A stretch of DNA of 64,000 nucleotides from Phylloscopus collybita. Its lineage: Eukaryota > Chordata > Aves > Passeriformes > Phylloscopidae. Positions 36,803 through 48,235 of this stretch are shown here, piece by piece. The notes below the pieces were generated by a model. The model ran no database searches and was not told where the DNA came from. It was given only the letters and a program-made list of their open reading frames with translations. Position numbers and translations under genes: made by a program. The stretch is taken from the NCBI GenBank assembly GCA_027886175.1, contig JAJNNQ010000006.1, forward strand, positions 2,294,001 through 2,358,000, written 5' to 3'. Each line of letters opens with the position of its first letter. Position 1 is the stretch's first letter.

Positions 36803-36928
36803 AAACCACCTTATTGTACTGGATGTATTGGAGGGTCAAACTCACACCATCTCACTTCCAATCAGTCTGAAATCTGTTTTCCTGGTGGCTGAAGATCGGT
36901 GGCTCTTGGTGGAAAATGAAACAAATAA
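36803..36928 (+). CDS. VWA8: VWA8 exon 11 in window: middle region
   Basis: 126 nt; one base completes a glycine, then 41 codons and two bases (AA) of a lysine. It encodes LIVLDVLEGQTHTISLPISL, KSVFLVAEDRWLLVENETN and the split lysine. It aligns with human (LTVLDVLEGRTHTISLPINL, VFLVAEDKWLLVESKTN as recalled). Acceptor ttgtag. The donor is gttagt, a weak form of the consensus; reading through it gives 45 or so further codons before a stop at 37065-37067. Confidence 0.94.
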
Positions 36929-37552
36929 GTTAGTTCAGCCTAGTTATCTTGATGGCATTGTTTCTTGTTTGTGTCTTATTTGTGCTCAGGAATTTCACTC
37001 CTGGTCTCAAAAGTGTTTGTTTTTCTTTGTTTGTGAAACTGGCTGGACTTGGAAAGGGGGTGTTTAAGATTTGTTGTGGTGAGAATACAGGTAAACTTTC
37101 AGAGTAGGAAATGAAGAGGATATGCCAGCCTCTGAAAGTCGAGACTAACTTTGATCATGGGCATGTTAATATTAATTTTACTGAGGTGATACTGATCTTT
37201 AGAAGTGAGGATGTTGGTGGATTTATCTCTGGAAATACAGAGATGCTCTCCAGAGTTAGCGCCTGCTTCCTTTACTTTCAGGGTCACATGAAAGGTTACT
37301 CTGCTGTCTCATTTTTATAAATGTACAGCAAATGAAAATGTGTAAATAGTTACCAGAAGACAGATCTGCCACTTGCTAGCCTACCATTTCCTATCTCACA
37401 GAGGTTTGGGAAATTATATTTAGTTTTAGCAAAAGGTGTTGATAACCTTGTTTATATAAATGTAAAATGTTTTCACTGTTTCAGAAGATAAAAGTCCTTG
37501 TTTAGAGTGACAGGTTTAATTGGAAATTACTATAAACACATGTCTTTTACAG
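36929..37552 (+). other. VWA8: VWA8 intron (624 bp)
   Basis: From gttagt to ttacag; no repeat or gene recognised. The first 139 bases stay open in the exon 11 frame. Confidence 0.88.
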
Positions 37553-37662
37553 GAAATTTCTTTTAACCAAGCGTGCCCATATGGAAGCTCAAGACAGTGA
37601 GGTTTGCCAGCTGCATGCATTGAGTGAAGAGCCAGCTGACATGGGATTTGGCTTAACAACAG
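37553..37662 (+). CDS. VWA8: VWA8 exon 12 in window: middle region, with two in-frame donors
   Basis: 110 nt; one base completes the lysine, then [27 protein letters not shown] and MGFGLTT, with one base (G) left for the next codon. The match to human (KYLLTKPAHIE, VCQLYVLKEEP, GFGVT) is clear. I chose the donor gtactg after 37662 because the resulting protein has the same length as human around this junction and the exon ends in CAG. A second donor, gtaagc after 37671, keeps the same phase and would add three residues. Acceptor ttacag. Confidence 0.9.
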
Positions 37663-39698
37663 GTACTGAATGTAAGCTTGGCTAGTTCCTTTTTTTTTGT
37701 TGTTGTTCTTTTTGTCATTTCTGTTTGCAGCTGCATAAACAAGACCTTTAAAGGTCTGAGTAACCATCTCTGATGCTGTTTTTTCCCCCTTATCACGTTT
37801 GGTTAATAATAACAGCTTTTCTCAAGGCATGGTGCATTCCATGCTCAAACTTCAAGTTTGAATAAATGATTTTTGTTTTGTTGTAATGTTCAAGACCCTC
37901 AGTCGTGGACTTTCAGCAAACAGAACAAGAATGTTGAATGGAAAAGGAGGAAGGATGACTAGGCAGGAATTAGAACAGGAATAGAAGAGAACAAATAAAC
38001 CGATGATTCCAAGCTGTAGACTGTTGCAGGTCTGCTACTCACACTCAGATGAGCTCGAAAACATTTCCCAACCCTTAGAAAAGTACAAACCACCTACTGT
38101 TAAAACAGAACAGAAGTCACAGTTTTCATAGTTCTTTTGACAGTGTGCAGGAAGGAGACCACTGGGACCATCACACTTGTGTTAAAAGATAGGGGCAGTT
38201 GGATCGGTAAAATACCCAGATAGTGCTAGGCATGGAGACATGTCTTAGTTACACAGTAAGGCAGAAATCTGCAATGGTCATCATTCTGCCTGGTAAGATC
38301 TGTCTATCTTCAAATATGATAGCATTTTCAACTCTGAGCATTTGATCACAGTGTACAAAGTCTTTAGTCTACTTGATGTAATAAGACTGGATGTATGTGT
38401 GCATCCCACTTAAGAGTTTATAGGTTTTGATCATTATATATCAGAGAGACAGAGGAATAAAACACATAAACCACTTTATATCTCTTAAAGAAGGAATAAG
38501 TTTTGTTCTGGTTATTTTGGCTAGCGTAAGAAAAATGAGATTAGCACAGTGTAAACATGGTACAAATAAATGTTATTGACAAATAATAGGGCTTCATTTA
38601 TGTAAACAGCAACCAGGTGGATACCAAAAACTAACCATAGTCTAAATATCCAGAATCCTTTTTAACTCTTGTACAGTTTACTCTACCAACTTATCAAGCC
38701 CTGTCAGAGCACAGTAGTTTCCTTCCTCTTACTACCTTATTTAGAAAACACTCTGGGGTATCATTCCTCAGATGGATAGAAATGTTATTATAATTTCCAG
38801 TCTCAAAGTATTTGTGGGCAGTTTATTGCTGCATGCTTTCTGTGCTATTTTTATCCTTTGTTATCTTTTTTCTTCTCTTCCATTCTGACATGTTATCATA
38901 TCCCCTGTCCACCTTTTTCCAAATCATCCAGCAAACCCCAAATGTAGTATCTTCAGCCTGTTCCTGCTCTTTGAGGCAGAATCTGTGGCAGGAGAACTAA
39001 AAAAAGGTTGACCAGTGTGGGTTTACTGCTGACCTAGACCATTTATCCTTTAAGGGAGGAAAGATTTTCTCCCACTGCCGTGTAAACAAGATAGTCTTGT
39101 GCCCATCCAAATGGAAACAGTGCAGAACTAAAGATAGCAGGTTCTGACTGTTTTGGTAATTTCAGGCAAGGTAAAGGGCTCTCACAGATGCACAGAATAA
39201 AATTCAGTTTTTCTTAGCTTAAAGACAAAGAAAACCAGGCCAATATTTAACAGAAATGCATTACAAACATTATTTAAATTGTAAAGACAGCAAGAGTCAC
39301 CGAGAGATGTCAGAGATGTCACATTGACACTTACCTGTGCAAACCTATGTTTTGCCTTTTGGTGCATTTGTATTATAATAATTTTCAATGAAATCACATG
39401 CTGTTCTCTTCTATTCCATAGGCTTCCTGCCTCATTTGTACAGTAGAGGGCAAAATTAAGTGGTATAAGCAACTACAAAGCTACTATTTCCTGATTTAAA
39501 GTACTTGACTTTACAAAAATAGGATTACTTCCTTCTCCTCTGTGTTATAGTATAGTATAATCAGATCTTCTGCTTTTTAGTGATTTTATGCTCAAAGTAA
39601 TAGCCAATGTTCAGTGCTCAGCACTCTTACAGTTAATATAATTTCCTATTGCACATCTGGATTTAATGACTTAAATTTTGTTTAATTTTTCTGTTTAG
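37663..39698 (+). other. VWA8: VWA8 intron (2,036 bp)
   Basis: From gtactg (or gtaagc nine bases on) to tttag. No interspersed repeat recognised. Confidence 0.85.
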
Positions 39699-39853
39699 TG
39701 TCAGAATCGTGTGTGCCTCATGCAGTTTCAACTGACCAGCTATCTTCAGAAAACCTCAGTGCAGCTGTGGGACAAAAGATCAGCTCCCCCAACAGGATCT
39801 TCTCAGACGAGCATAATTATGCTACTATTGTTATTGGTTTCCCAGACCTCTTG
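39699..39853 (+). CDS. VWA8: VWA8 exon 13 in window: middle region
   Basis: 155 nt; two bases complete a valine (or a leucine if the alternative exon 12 donor is used), then 51 codons ending at a codon boundary. It encodes [38 protein letters not shown] and FPDLL. The human counterpart is [41 protein letters not shown] as recalled. Acceptor tttag, donor gtaaat. Confidence 0.95.
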
Positions 39854-41581
39854 GTAAATACTCAGCATTATTGTACGGTGAAATAATGTGGTCTCATTTA
39901 TTCTGTAACCCGTTAAGTACCTGTCTATCAGATGATTTGGAAAAAGAAGGGAATGACAGCAAGGGACAAATTCATGTAGTGTACACCATTTGTTGTGGTA
40001 ATCTAATCTGTTGTGTTTTGTTGTCAGTTGTGTTTTAGGTAGTGAAAATGGGACAATACAATGTCTAAGCACAGACAAAATTTGTTTTTGGTGAGCTCTG
40101 AACAGTGCTGGCTAGAGTAATATTTTCTAAAACATGTGGTTTTATAGTTTTTTAATTAAGCATAATTTGTGAAAAAAAGGATATCAGTATAATTTTGTAC
40201 TATTCAGTGCAAACTTGCCCAATGTGCAAGACTAGATTAAGGAAAATGAAAAAAAGATACAGAAAATTGTAGCCAAACTATAAATCCTCTTCACTACTGA
40301 ATAATGTAGCTAAGTGTAAATACTACTTGTATGTGTGCTCACTGCCATGACACAGAAAAGGACCAGAAAAGAAAGTGAAACTTAGCAGTCTAATGACTAG
40401 GGCTGTTGCAAGGAGTAAAGGCAAACACAGGGAAAATACAAGCAATATGTTTAATTCTTTGGACTCTTTTTTATATTTACCACCTAATGGTACGTAAAAA
40501 GGGTAGTGATTATGGAATAAGTGATTGTATGTCATGTTTATTTGATAAATTGAGGCAAATTAGAAAATGTAACTGTTAACAGACATGAATTTGGGGAAAG
40601 CCAAATGACAGGAGAAAATTCTTTACAATCCAAAATTATTCAAAAAAATGTTTTTGTCAATAACATCATCTTTGCAGTTAGCTTTTGAGTTTTCCTTGGT
40701 TTGGTTTTCTATTACCAGATGGTTTATTCAAGCTTTTCATATTACTTATAATAGATGTGAGTTTATTGCTGGTAAAGGGAGGGGTGGTCTAGAGGAGGGA
40801 GTAATAAAGAAGCTGCACACTTCAGTATTAACACACCAGTGTGGGTGATGAAGCATTTTTGGCTCTGCCTGATTTAGAGTGAGGTATCATCTTTCCTCAG
40901 ACATAGTTTCAGATATTCATGTGAATTTCAAAGAGGGAGTGCTAAGGGTGGATGTAAGAGTGATGGTGCAAAAGTTCAGATTCAGTGTTTAGTGCTGGTG
41001 ATGTAGGTGTTTAGTATGAACAAAGTATCTGAGCTCTTATTTGTAATAGCAGTGCTGAGTTTACTGATCACTGAGACCTTTGAGATGATTTTTTTGCCAG
41101 GCTCTTTCAACCACAGTGAGAGATGAAGCCACTGGCTTTCATGAGGAGACCTACACTTAAATATCTGAATGTGGAGCTAAGTCCCAGGCTTATTGCTTAG
41201 CTTTGACTTTATCACTGCATTTATGTATATTAGTGGAAACCTAACAGTTTTCTACCAGTTTGATTCCAAATTAGGTTGTTTCAATGCTTTCTGTTCCTGG
41301 TTTAAAAAAAAAAAAATAAAAAAAAAATCAATTCAACTTCAGATCTTCAGAACATCTTGATACCTAAAACTCATGTAGATGGTTTGTTGGTTTTCACTCC
41401 TATAGGAGTTTTTGATGACAAGGTAATACAGGTCATTCCTTGTCATGTGGTAGCATAAGAAGTGACCACAATAGCTATGTTTGATTTGAAAGTAAATAAG
41501 AAGTGGAACTTAACAAGAAGTGTTTGTTCTTAGATTTAATAATAGTAATACTTTCTTCAGTAGATACCTTTTTTTTTACAG
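39854..41581 (+). other. VWA8: VWA8 intron (1,728 bp)
   Basis: From gtaaat to ttacag. It contains an A13-T-A10 run at 41304-41327; no other repeat recognised. Confidence 0.85.
41304..41327. repeat. Interrupted poly(A) run
   Basis: A13, one T, then A10, in intron; no retroelement body adjoins it. Confidence 0.93.
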
Positions 41582-41783
41582 TCTCCCAGTGAAGTGTATA
41601 GCTGGAAAAGAAACTCCTCTCTGAGTCACAAACGTGCTTCTCCTTCTGATACATTTTATTATGGAGCCCAGAGGAAAACAGGAGCTGCAAAACAAACCAA
41701 TTGTGTTACTTTATTGTCTTCTAATCAAATTGTCCGAATTTTAGCACCTGGAGATGTGCCTCTGAAAGACATTTACCCAAAAG
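41582..41783 (+). CDS. VWA8: VWA8 exon 14 in window: middle region
   Basis: 202 nt, phase 0 at the start, one base of an aspartate at the end. It encodes [20 protein letters not shown], a basic variable loop, then [19 protein letters not shown] and [10 protein letters not shown]. Conserved blocks ([32 protein letters not shown]) match human; the Ser/Lys-rich loop between them differs. Acceptor ttacag, donor gtaaga. Confidence 0.95.
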
Positions 41784-42229
41784 GTAAGAGGTTCATATGC
41801 TTGTGCTGCAGCACTCTTGTTTTTTGTTTTGTAATCTGCTATCATTCATTAATTTTTCCAGAATGTTCTTAAATAGTCACAGAGCAGGACTACACTCCTT
41901 TGAGAAGGAATGAGTGTAGTTGCACTTTGTTTTAAAATTAAATTGAATCTTATTAGCATGCTGAATTATACTTCTGAGGAATTAACAGGCTGTCTACTGT
42001 GGATAGGATTTCTCTCTGTCTGCAGAGGAAACGCAGTAATAGAATATGACCATTCCATTCAGCCATTGGCCTTCACCAGTATTTCTAGCTTCTGCTCAGT
42101 GTCACACAGAGATGCAGTGAGGTACCTGTTGTATGACTAACTCAGGATTCTATCCCCAGCAGGGACAATAGGAGAGGTTATTTTGGGAATGCATGTCTTT
42201 GTCTTTTTCTTCATACTTTCTCAATATTT

Positions 42230-42610
42230 GCACTTGTTTTGCTGGGGATGTTGCAGAGGACATCCCTGCCTCAACCTGTAAATCTCTTTTTATGGTCCTG
42301 TTGTCTACAAGTTTATCTGGTGCCTCTTTGAACCTGTGCATCTCCACAGCAAACTCACAAGTTTATGATCTTTTGTGATCAGTCGATCTCTTACCAGGTT
42401 TATCAGGTGCCCCTTTTCTAGCATTGCAGGCTTGGGTGAGTAACAATTCTGCATTCACCTTAACCATCACCTTCATGACTTGGCAAACTTCAGTCACTCC
42501 TGCCTTCTCTCCAAACTGAAGAACCCAGACTATTTAGTTCTTTTTCTGTCCAAGAGAATGTTGCATGAATGACATTCACATGCAGCAAAACCATCCTTCA
42601 TTCTGACGCT
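42230..42610 (-). mobile_element. Possible very old CR1-like remnant
   Basis: Weak resemblance only: ctctccaaactgaagaaccc followed by agttctttttctgtcc recalls the reverse complement of the CR1 'aggctgaacagccccag / ctctcagcctttcctc' block. Edges cannot be fixed and the rest does not clearly align. Confidence 0.25.
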
Positions 42611-44229
42611 AGTGAAGCAGGTGTAGACTACAGATCTTCAGGCATCTTTGTGCTGCCATGCCAAGCTTTCTGTTATCATTATAACTTTAGCTTCTTCAGC
42701 CAATAACTAAAAATATACCAATTAGTGTTAAATAACAGCATTTGTGAGTTTTGCATTAATTACCTTTAGGAATCTCCAAAGTTTACTATCAATAGAGAAA
42801 ATGCCTAAAATATTTGTGTACGGTAGAATGGCTCGATTTCGTCAGCACAAGAAGCTATCCCTGATTTAATCTGTGTGAACTCTCTGTCCCAGAATAAACA
42901 TTTTATTCCAAATTAAACAGAATGAATGAATCTTCCTGTACTCATTTAACATTTATGTAGAGGAACCCTTTTTATTACCAAGAGGATAAAACATTTACTT
43001 GACTAAAGAAGCCAAGTCGAGGATATCAACAAGGTAGAAAACTTCAGTTACCTTCTTTTGTAACTGAAGGAAAGACTACCTCTTAAAAAGATTAAACTTA
43101 ATAAAATTAGTTGGAGTTAGAATCTTGGAACTAATTATACAACTTCAGGCTGTAATCTTCTCATACTTTATAAACTGCAGAAGGGTCAGACTGGGTCACT
43201 TTTTTTCAGGCCTTAACAGAAGAAAAAAACAAACAAACAAAAGCTGAATCTGAAGCAAATGTTTTAGAAGGTAAATCTTCTGAGCTTTTGTTAAAATTAG
43301 TTTACTAATTTGGGAGTGGGAGAGGTACCTTCCCTCAGCTTCGAAATACCTAAATTGAGATCTTGACTGCTATTTCAAAAAGCCTTTTAAGTTGCTGTGG
43401 TATGTAACACCTTGTATTGCTACTTTATGATAATTAAAAATCAGAGGACATTCTTAATGAATCCATGGATACCAGTAACCTGAGCATATTATCAGTCTGA
43501 GAATTGGCTTCTGTCTGACCAAGCAGTTTAATTTTCTTTCTCAGCTGTGATGAAATATATTTATGAATAGGGATTGATAGCTTTAAATGTATAGAAAATT
43601 GTGTGAGGTTTGTACAATGCTTTATGGCCATTTAAGTTGAAAGATTTCATGCCTTGAAGATCATTATCATTGATTTTCTTTTCTGAGTGATGTTTTAATT
43701 TATGAATTACAAAGACGTATTTAAACGGAATCCTGTTTAATATAACCTTACTGATTCAATAAAATAGGACCTGAGCAAGACTCTAGGTTTTCTGTACTAT
43801 AGCCTTTTTTGGGACTTTTTCAAGACATTGCATTATCAGTTAATGGCTGGATTTTCTACTGAAGGAGGAGCTATGGGGGAAATCCTATGGTGACCTGTGC
43901 TACTCAGCATGTAATGAAAAAAATTGAAAAATTAATTAACACTGATGTAATAGTGCTGATGATAGTGATTATTATTCATGGTAGGAACAATTTACCATGA
44001 AGAATTATGAGAAGGACTACAATTCTGAACGCAATAGAAATAAGAGGTGAAATTCAGTATAGGTGAATATATGGAGGAAGAGAAAAATCCTAATTCTACA
44101 TCAAAAAAATGGGGATGATGAGAGTATCTTACAAGCGTTATTTTGCTTTCATGATAGATGGTTTCATTAAGATAGCAGTTCAAAGCTCAGTAGCACTTGA
44201 AAAAAGCAAATCAAATGTTAAGAATTACT

Positions 44230-44660
44230 AGGGAAGAAACAGAAAAAAGCAGAGAACCTCTTTGTGCTGTTGTACAAATCCACGTGTCCATAACACTGTT
44301 CAGTTTTGGTCTTCCATCTCAAGGTGGGAGAAGGCTGAACTGAGATCAGTTTAGAAAAAGACAACAAGGATGAGCACGATTGCATTGGCCAGCCCTCCAA
44401 TGTGTGAAGACAAGATCAGGAAAGGGGCATATGGTAGAGTTCTACAAAAACATGTATGGCATGGAGATGTGGAAATAACCAACAATTTTGCACTCCGTAC
44501 CAGCATTAGAGAGCAGCTAATGAAGTTATTAGGAACTTCATCAAAACGAACTAGACGTAGTTCTTCATAGAGTACTAACCTGTGAAACCACTTCCCAAAG
44601 GATGTTGTGAATGCTGAAATGTGGATCCAAAAGAAAACTGGACAATTAACTGAATACATA
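44230..44660 (+). mobile_element. Old CR1-like LINE fragment, + strand
   Basis: Phrases such as cagttttggtcttccatctc, acaacaaggatgagcac and gtgaaaccacttcccaaagg followed by gatgttgtgaatgctg and gatccaaaagaaaactggac follow the order of the 3' part of reptile/bird CR1 elements (read-out, then the 'cactgccacaggaggttgtggatgc' block). It is much more diverged than the other CR1 tails, suggesting an old insertion. A 66-codon open frame inside it (44370-44570) is not a gene. Confidence 0.55.
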
Positions 44661-46167
44661 GATGTAAAAACATAGACACCGCATTCAGTTTAAGAAGCCC
44701 CTTGATTGGAACTGGTTGGTGACTTGATGAAAATACCATTGTGCATTTGTCTGTTCCTACACATTTCAAGCATCTAACTATGCTTGGAGACAGGATACTG
44801 TATCCGAGGGACCTAATGTTGCCCTTATTATGGTACAAATCAAAAGTATTTCCAAGTGAAAAAGGGAAGACAGAAAAAGAGAAGCATGTGTCTTTGTGCT
44901 CACTTGGAAGGTGAGATAATAAGGTAGTAACCCTTAGGATGCCCATTTGAGATTGTGTTCTTGCAACCCTCTCTGCTGGGCTGGTTGTTTCTTCCAGAGT
45001 TTGCTTCTCAGTCTCACTAATTGACAGAATATTTGATGGAATACACATTTAGCCGCTATCAATTGCTGCTTAACAGTCTTGGTCCCTTGAAATTCAGTGA
45101 TGCTTATTTCTAATGTTGCTCCATTGTTTCTGTATTGGAAACCTGTAGTTACTTATCTATGAAAGTTGTATCCTTCCCTGGGAGATGGTAAAACGAAGCA
45201 AAGGCATCCTGCTACATGGAATCAAGTATGTGTCAGTCCCTTGAAGTTCTTGCACTATTGTCTTCTGGTGCCTTTGAGAAGTTGTTCTATATTTTTGATT
45301 TTGTTTCCATATCTGTCAGATTTTTCGTTTTCATCTTCTTGGACAAATGGTCAGTTCTGGCATACACCCTTCCATTTCTATTAATAATTCAAAGTACTCA
45401 GCCAAACTCTAGAATACTCCAATATGTATTGCTGAAGCTGTTCCAGGAATAATAAGCAAAGAAATAATTGCCTATATATTTTATTGGAACTGTAAACCAA
45501 ATGATAGTTATATTTGAAAAGAAATTATAACAAGTAATAATTTCCCCTAAGACTGCCAAATAGATGCATGGACACAAAATATAAACTCAGAAAAGAGATC
45601 ATGGCAAAATCCAGCAAAGAAGAATTAATGTTTATTCTAAGAACAAGACTTAGAGATGAGGGCTACTTGAGATCAAATATTTGCTTGGATTCTCAGCACT
45701 TTCTATAGATGAACATAAAATAACAGCCTGTTACTGAGTGTGTATCTCTGTGAGTATGACAGTAACTGGAACAACATAAAGTATAACACACAATGTTACC
45801 AAAATAGCCTTGACACATCATCTGGTCCACCTGTTTACATAGGGACAGCATGACATGTGTAGTCTCTTCTTAACTGATGTTTGTCAAACAACTGGCCTGT
45901 TGCATTGCTTCGTTCTCCTTGTGTAAGAAAAGCTTTTCATGGTATTCATCTTTTCTTTCTCTAAACAAAACTGAATACTTCATGTCACCTTCACTCACTC
46001 AAGATAATATTGCTCTCTTTATAACAATCTTCTCAATAAGACTGGATGTGTTGTTTTCTTTTTTAAAAAAAACCCTCTGTTTAGACAAAAAAAACATTAT
46101 TCTTGCATTTGTCCTTATAACCCATCTGTTCGGACCACTTTGTCATCCTCAGGACTATTTTATGTCA

Positions 46168-46645
46168 CAAAATCACGGAATGGGTAAGGTTGGAAGGGAC
46201 CACTTGAAGTCATCTGATCCAATCTCCCTGCTCAGCAGGGTCCTCTAGAGTATGTTACTCAGGACTGTGTCCTAACAGTTCCTCTCCAGGGAAGGAAACT
46301 ATACAACCTCTCTGGGCATCCAGTTCCAGTTCCCGGTCATCATAACAGTAAAGAAGATTTTTGTCATGTTCAGGTGCAACTTTATGTGCATCATTTTCTG
46401 TCTGTTGCCTCTTGTCCTTTTGCTTGGCACCACAGAACAGAGCCTCATCCATCCTCTAACACTCTCCCTGTAGATACTGACAGACATTGATGATGCTGCT
46501 TCTCAGTTTTCTGTTCTTGAGGCTGAGCAGGCCCTGGTCCCTCAGCCTTTCCTTGTAAGAGTTGCTCCAATCTCATCATCTTTGTAGCCCTCCACTGGAC
46601 CCGTTCCAGGAGCTCCAGGGGAGACCAGAACTAAACATTGTGTCT
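46168..46645 (-). mobile_element. CR1 3' end fragment, reverse strand
   Basis: It starts with aaatcacggaatgggtaaggttggaagggac in pieces typical of the reverse-complemented CR1 3' end, followed by ctccctgctcagcagggtc, the 'ggcacccagttc'-like block, cttctcagttttctgttctt, ggctgagcaggccctggtc, ctttgtagccctccactgg and gttccaggagctcc. About 480 bp; the right edge is approximate. Confidence 0.85.
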
Positions 46646-48153
46646 GTTTTCCTTAAAGTTTGATGTCTGGAGCTGTGCATAGCTGTACTTCTCTGTCAGG
46701 CTCTGGCAAAAGAACAAACTGCACTTGTTCATGTCTGATGTTCATATTTCATTGTCAGGATTCTTGACTGCAGTTTTGGGGCCTAGCCAGCAGTTCTTGT
46801 GTAGCATTTAAACATTTGATTGCCTTTTTGTCTGCTTCCGACTCTACAATCCTTGGTCTTTTTATTGTCTTTAATTTGTTCGTGTTCTTTCTCTAATTTA
46901 TTAACTTAATTTTTAATTCCTATCCCAAAGTTCTACCCTTTCTAGTTCAGTATCTACCCTTGTTCTAGATCTTCATCAGAATTTTTAATGTGTATCTTCA
47001 TTACTAACAGAAGAGAGAGAGTACATTTTAAAACAGTTACAAAATCTAGGGGAAACCAAAAGTGGTCGTTGGCCCACAAACCTGCGTTTTTCCAGACCTT
47101 TTCCCCTGTTTCAGATGTGTTTGATATTCCCGTTTTTATGAAGATGAGTAAAGTCAGTAGATGTGCTGCTGTAGGCATGTGTACTATAGATACATAAATA
47201 CATTGGATATGTATGAAGTGCTGCTGTGAGTTATTCTGTGTGCTCCTTTGAGTGTTAGATGCCCTCATGCTGCTGATCTTAGTGGTCTTTTCTGTGTGTG
47301 CTCTATGCAAGCATCAACACTTCTACAGGTAAGGTCAGACTCCTCCATTTCAAGGAGGTGAAGATATGTTCTTTCAGAGGAAAATCTAGACTTGCTCTCA
47401 TCCATTTTGTATCCATGCTGGGCAGCTGATTCAGTCTTGTGGCTTCTTTGCTGAAAAACTGCCTCAATTTACTCCACGCAGATGAAAGTCAACTCCTAAC
47501 TGGAAGCCACTTCTGAGCCCAGGCACAGTGTACTCATAAGTTGGCAAAAGCCAGTGTAGGCACATAAACACAAATTTATTTCTGAGGGAAGGACCATATA
47601 ATAGCTGTATTCATTAAACTGTCCATAAGAATATTTAATGTTTGATCTTCTAGCCTATATGTTATAAAATCTTTGTATACTGACAATCTGCCCTCAAAAC
47701 ATGTGGTTCAGTTTCAGGGAGCAGTGTTTAGGATAGTATTATTGAGAAGTTTTCAAGTGGAAGTCATAAACACAATGCTTTGAAATGTTCCTTGATATGC
47801 TTTTAAAGTCAGATATACAACTGACGTTATCTTCAGTGACAGATCAAAGCAGTGAGTTAGGGATTGCAGTAATGCTTGAATAGTGCTTTTGTGAGCAGAG
47901 CTATATTTGTGTGTCATTTTGATATTTGCCATACAAATACATTGTTCTTTTTTAACTGTGACTGTCTGATTACTCACTATCGTAATAATAAAACAATTCC
48001 TTATTTGCAAGTTGTATTCCTCAATTGCATATGAAAGCTTATAATTTTCTGACAGGTACTGTATAATAAAATGTTTAAATTTAATCTCCTAAATGTGAAT
48101 GCAATAACCAGTTAATCATGCAGCTGGAAAATAACATGTTTGTTTGTTTTCAG

Positions 48154-48235
48154 ATGTCACTCCTCCACCAGCTGCTGGATACTTGGAAGTAACGGATCTT
48201 AATTCAAAGAAAATCAAATACATTGCAATTCCTAG
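48154..48235 (+). CDS. VWA8: VWA8 exon 15 in window: middle region
   Basis: 82 nt; two bases complete an aspartate, then 26 codons and two bases (AG) of an arginine. It encodes VTPPPAAGYLEVTDLNSKKI and KYIAIP. The human counterpart is VTPPQTSGYIEVTDLQSKKL, RYIPIP as recalled. Acceptor ttcag, donor gtaact. Confidence 0.94.

Larger units (their letters stand above)
41784..48153 (+). other. VWA8: VWA8 intron (6,370 bp)
   Basis: From gtaaga to ttcag. It holds a doubtful ancient CR1-like patch at about 42230-42610, a CR1-like fragment at about 44230-44660 and a reverse CR1 at about 46168-46645. The remainder (42620-44220, 44670-46160, 46650-48150) shows nothing I can name. Confidence 0.83.

Noticed and set aside
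44351..45048. Reverse-strand open frames of 102 and 157 codons.
   Set aside because: The first overlaps the old CR1-like fragment. The second has no recognisable similarity, no exon boundaries and poor composition for a protein; it is the longest chance frame in the window.
45877..46248. 123-codon open frame.
   Set aside because: Its end runs into the reverse CR1 tail and its sequence is rich in Phe, Leu and Ser as expected from AT-rich noncoding DNA.
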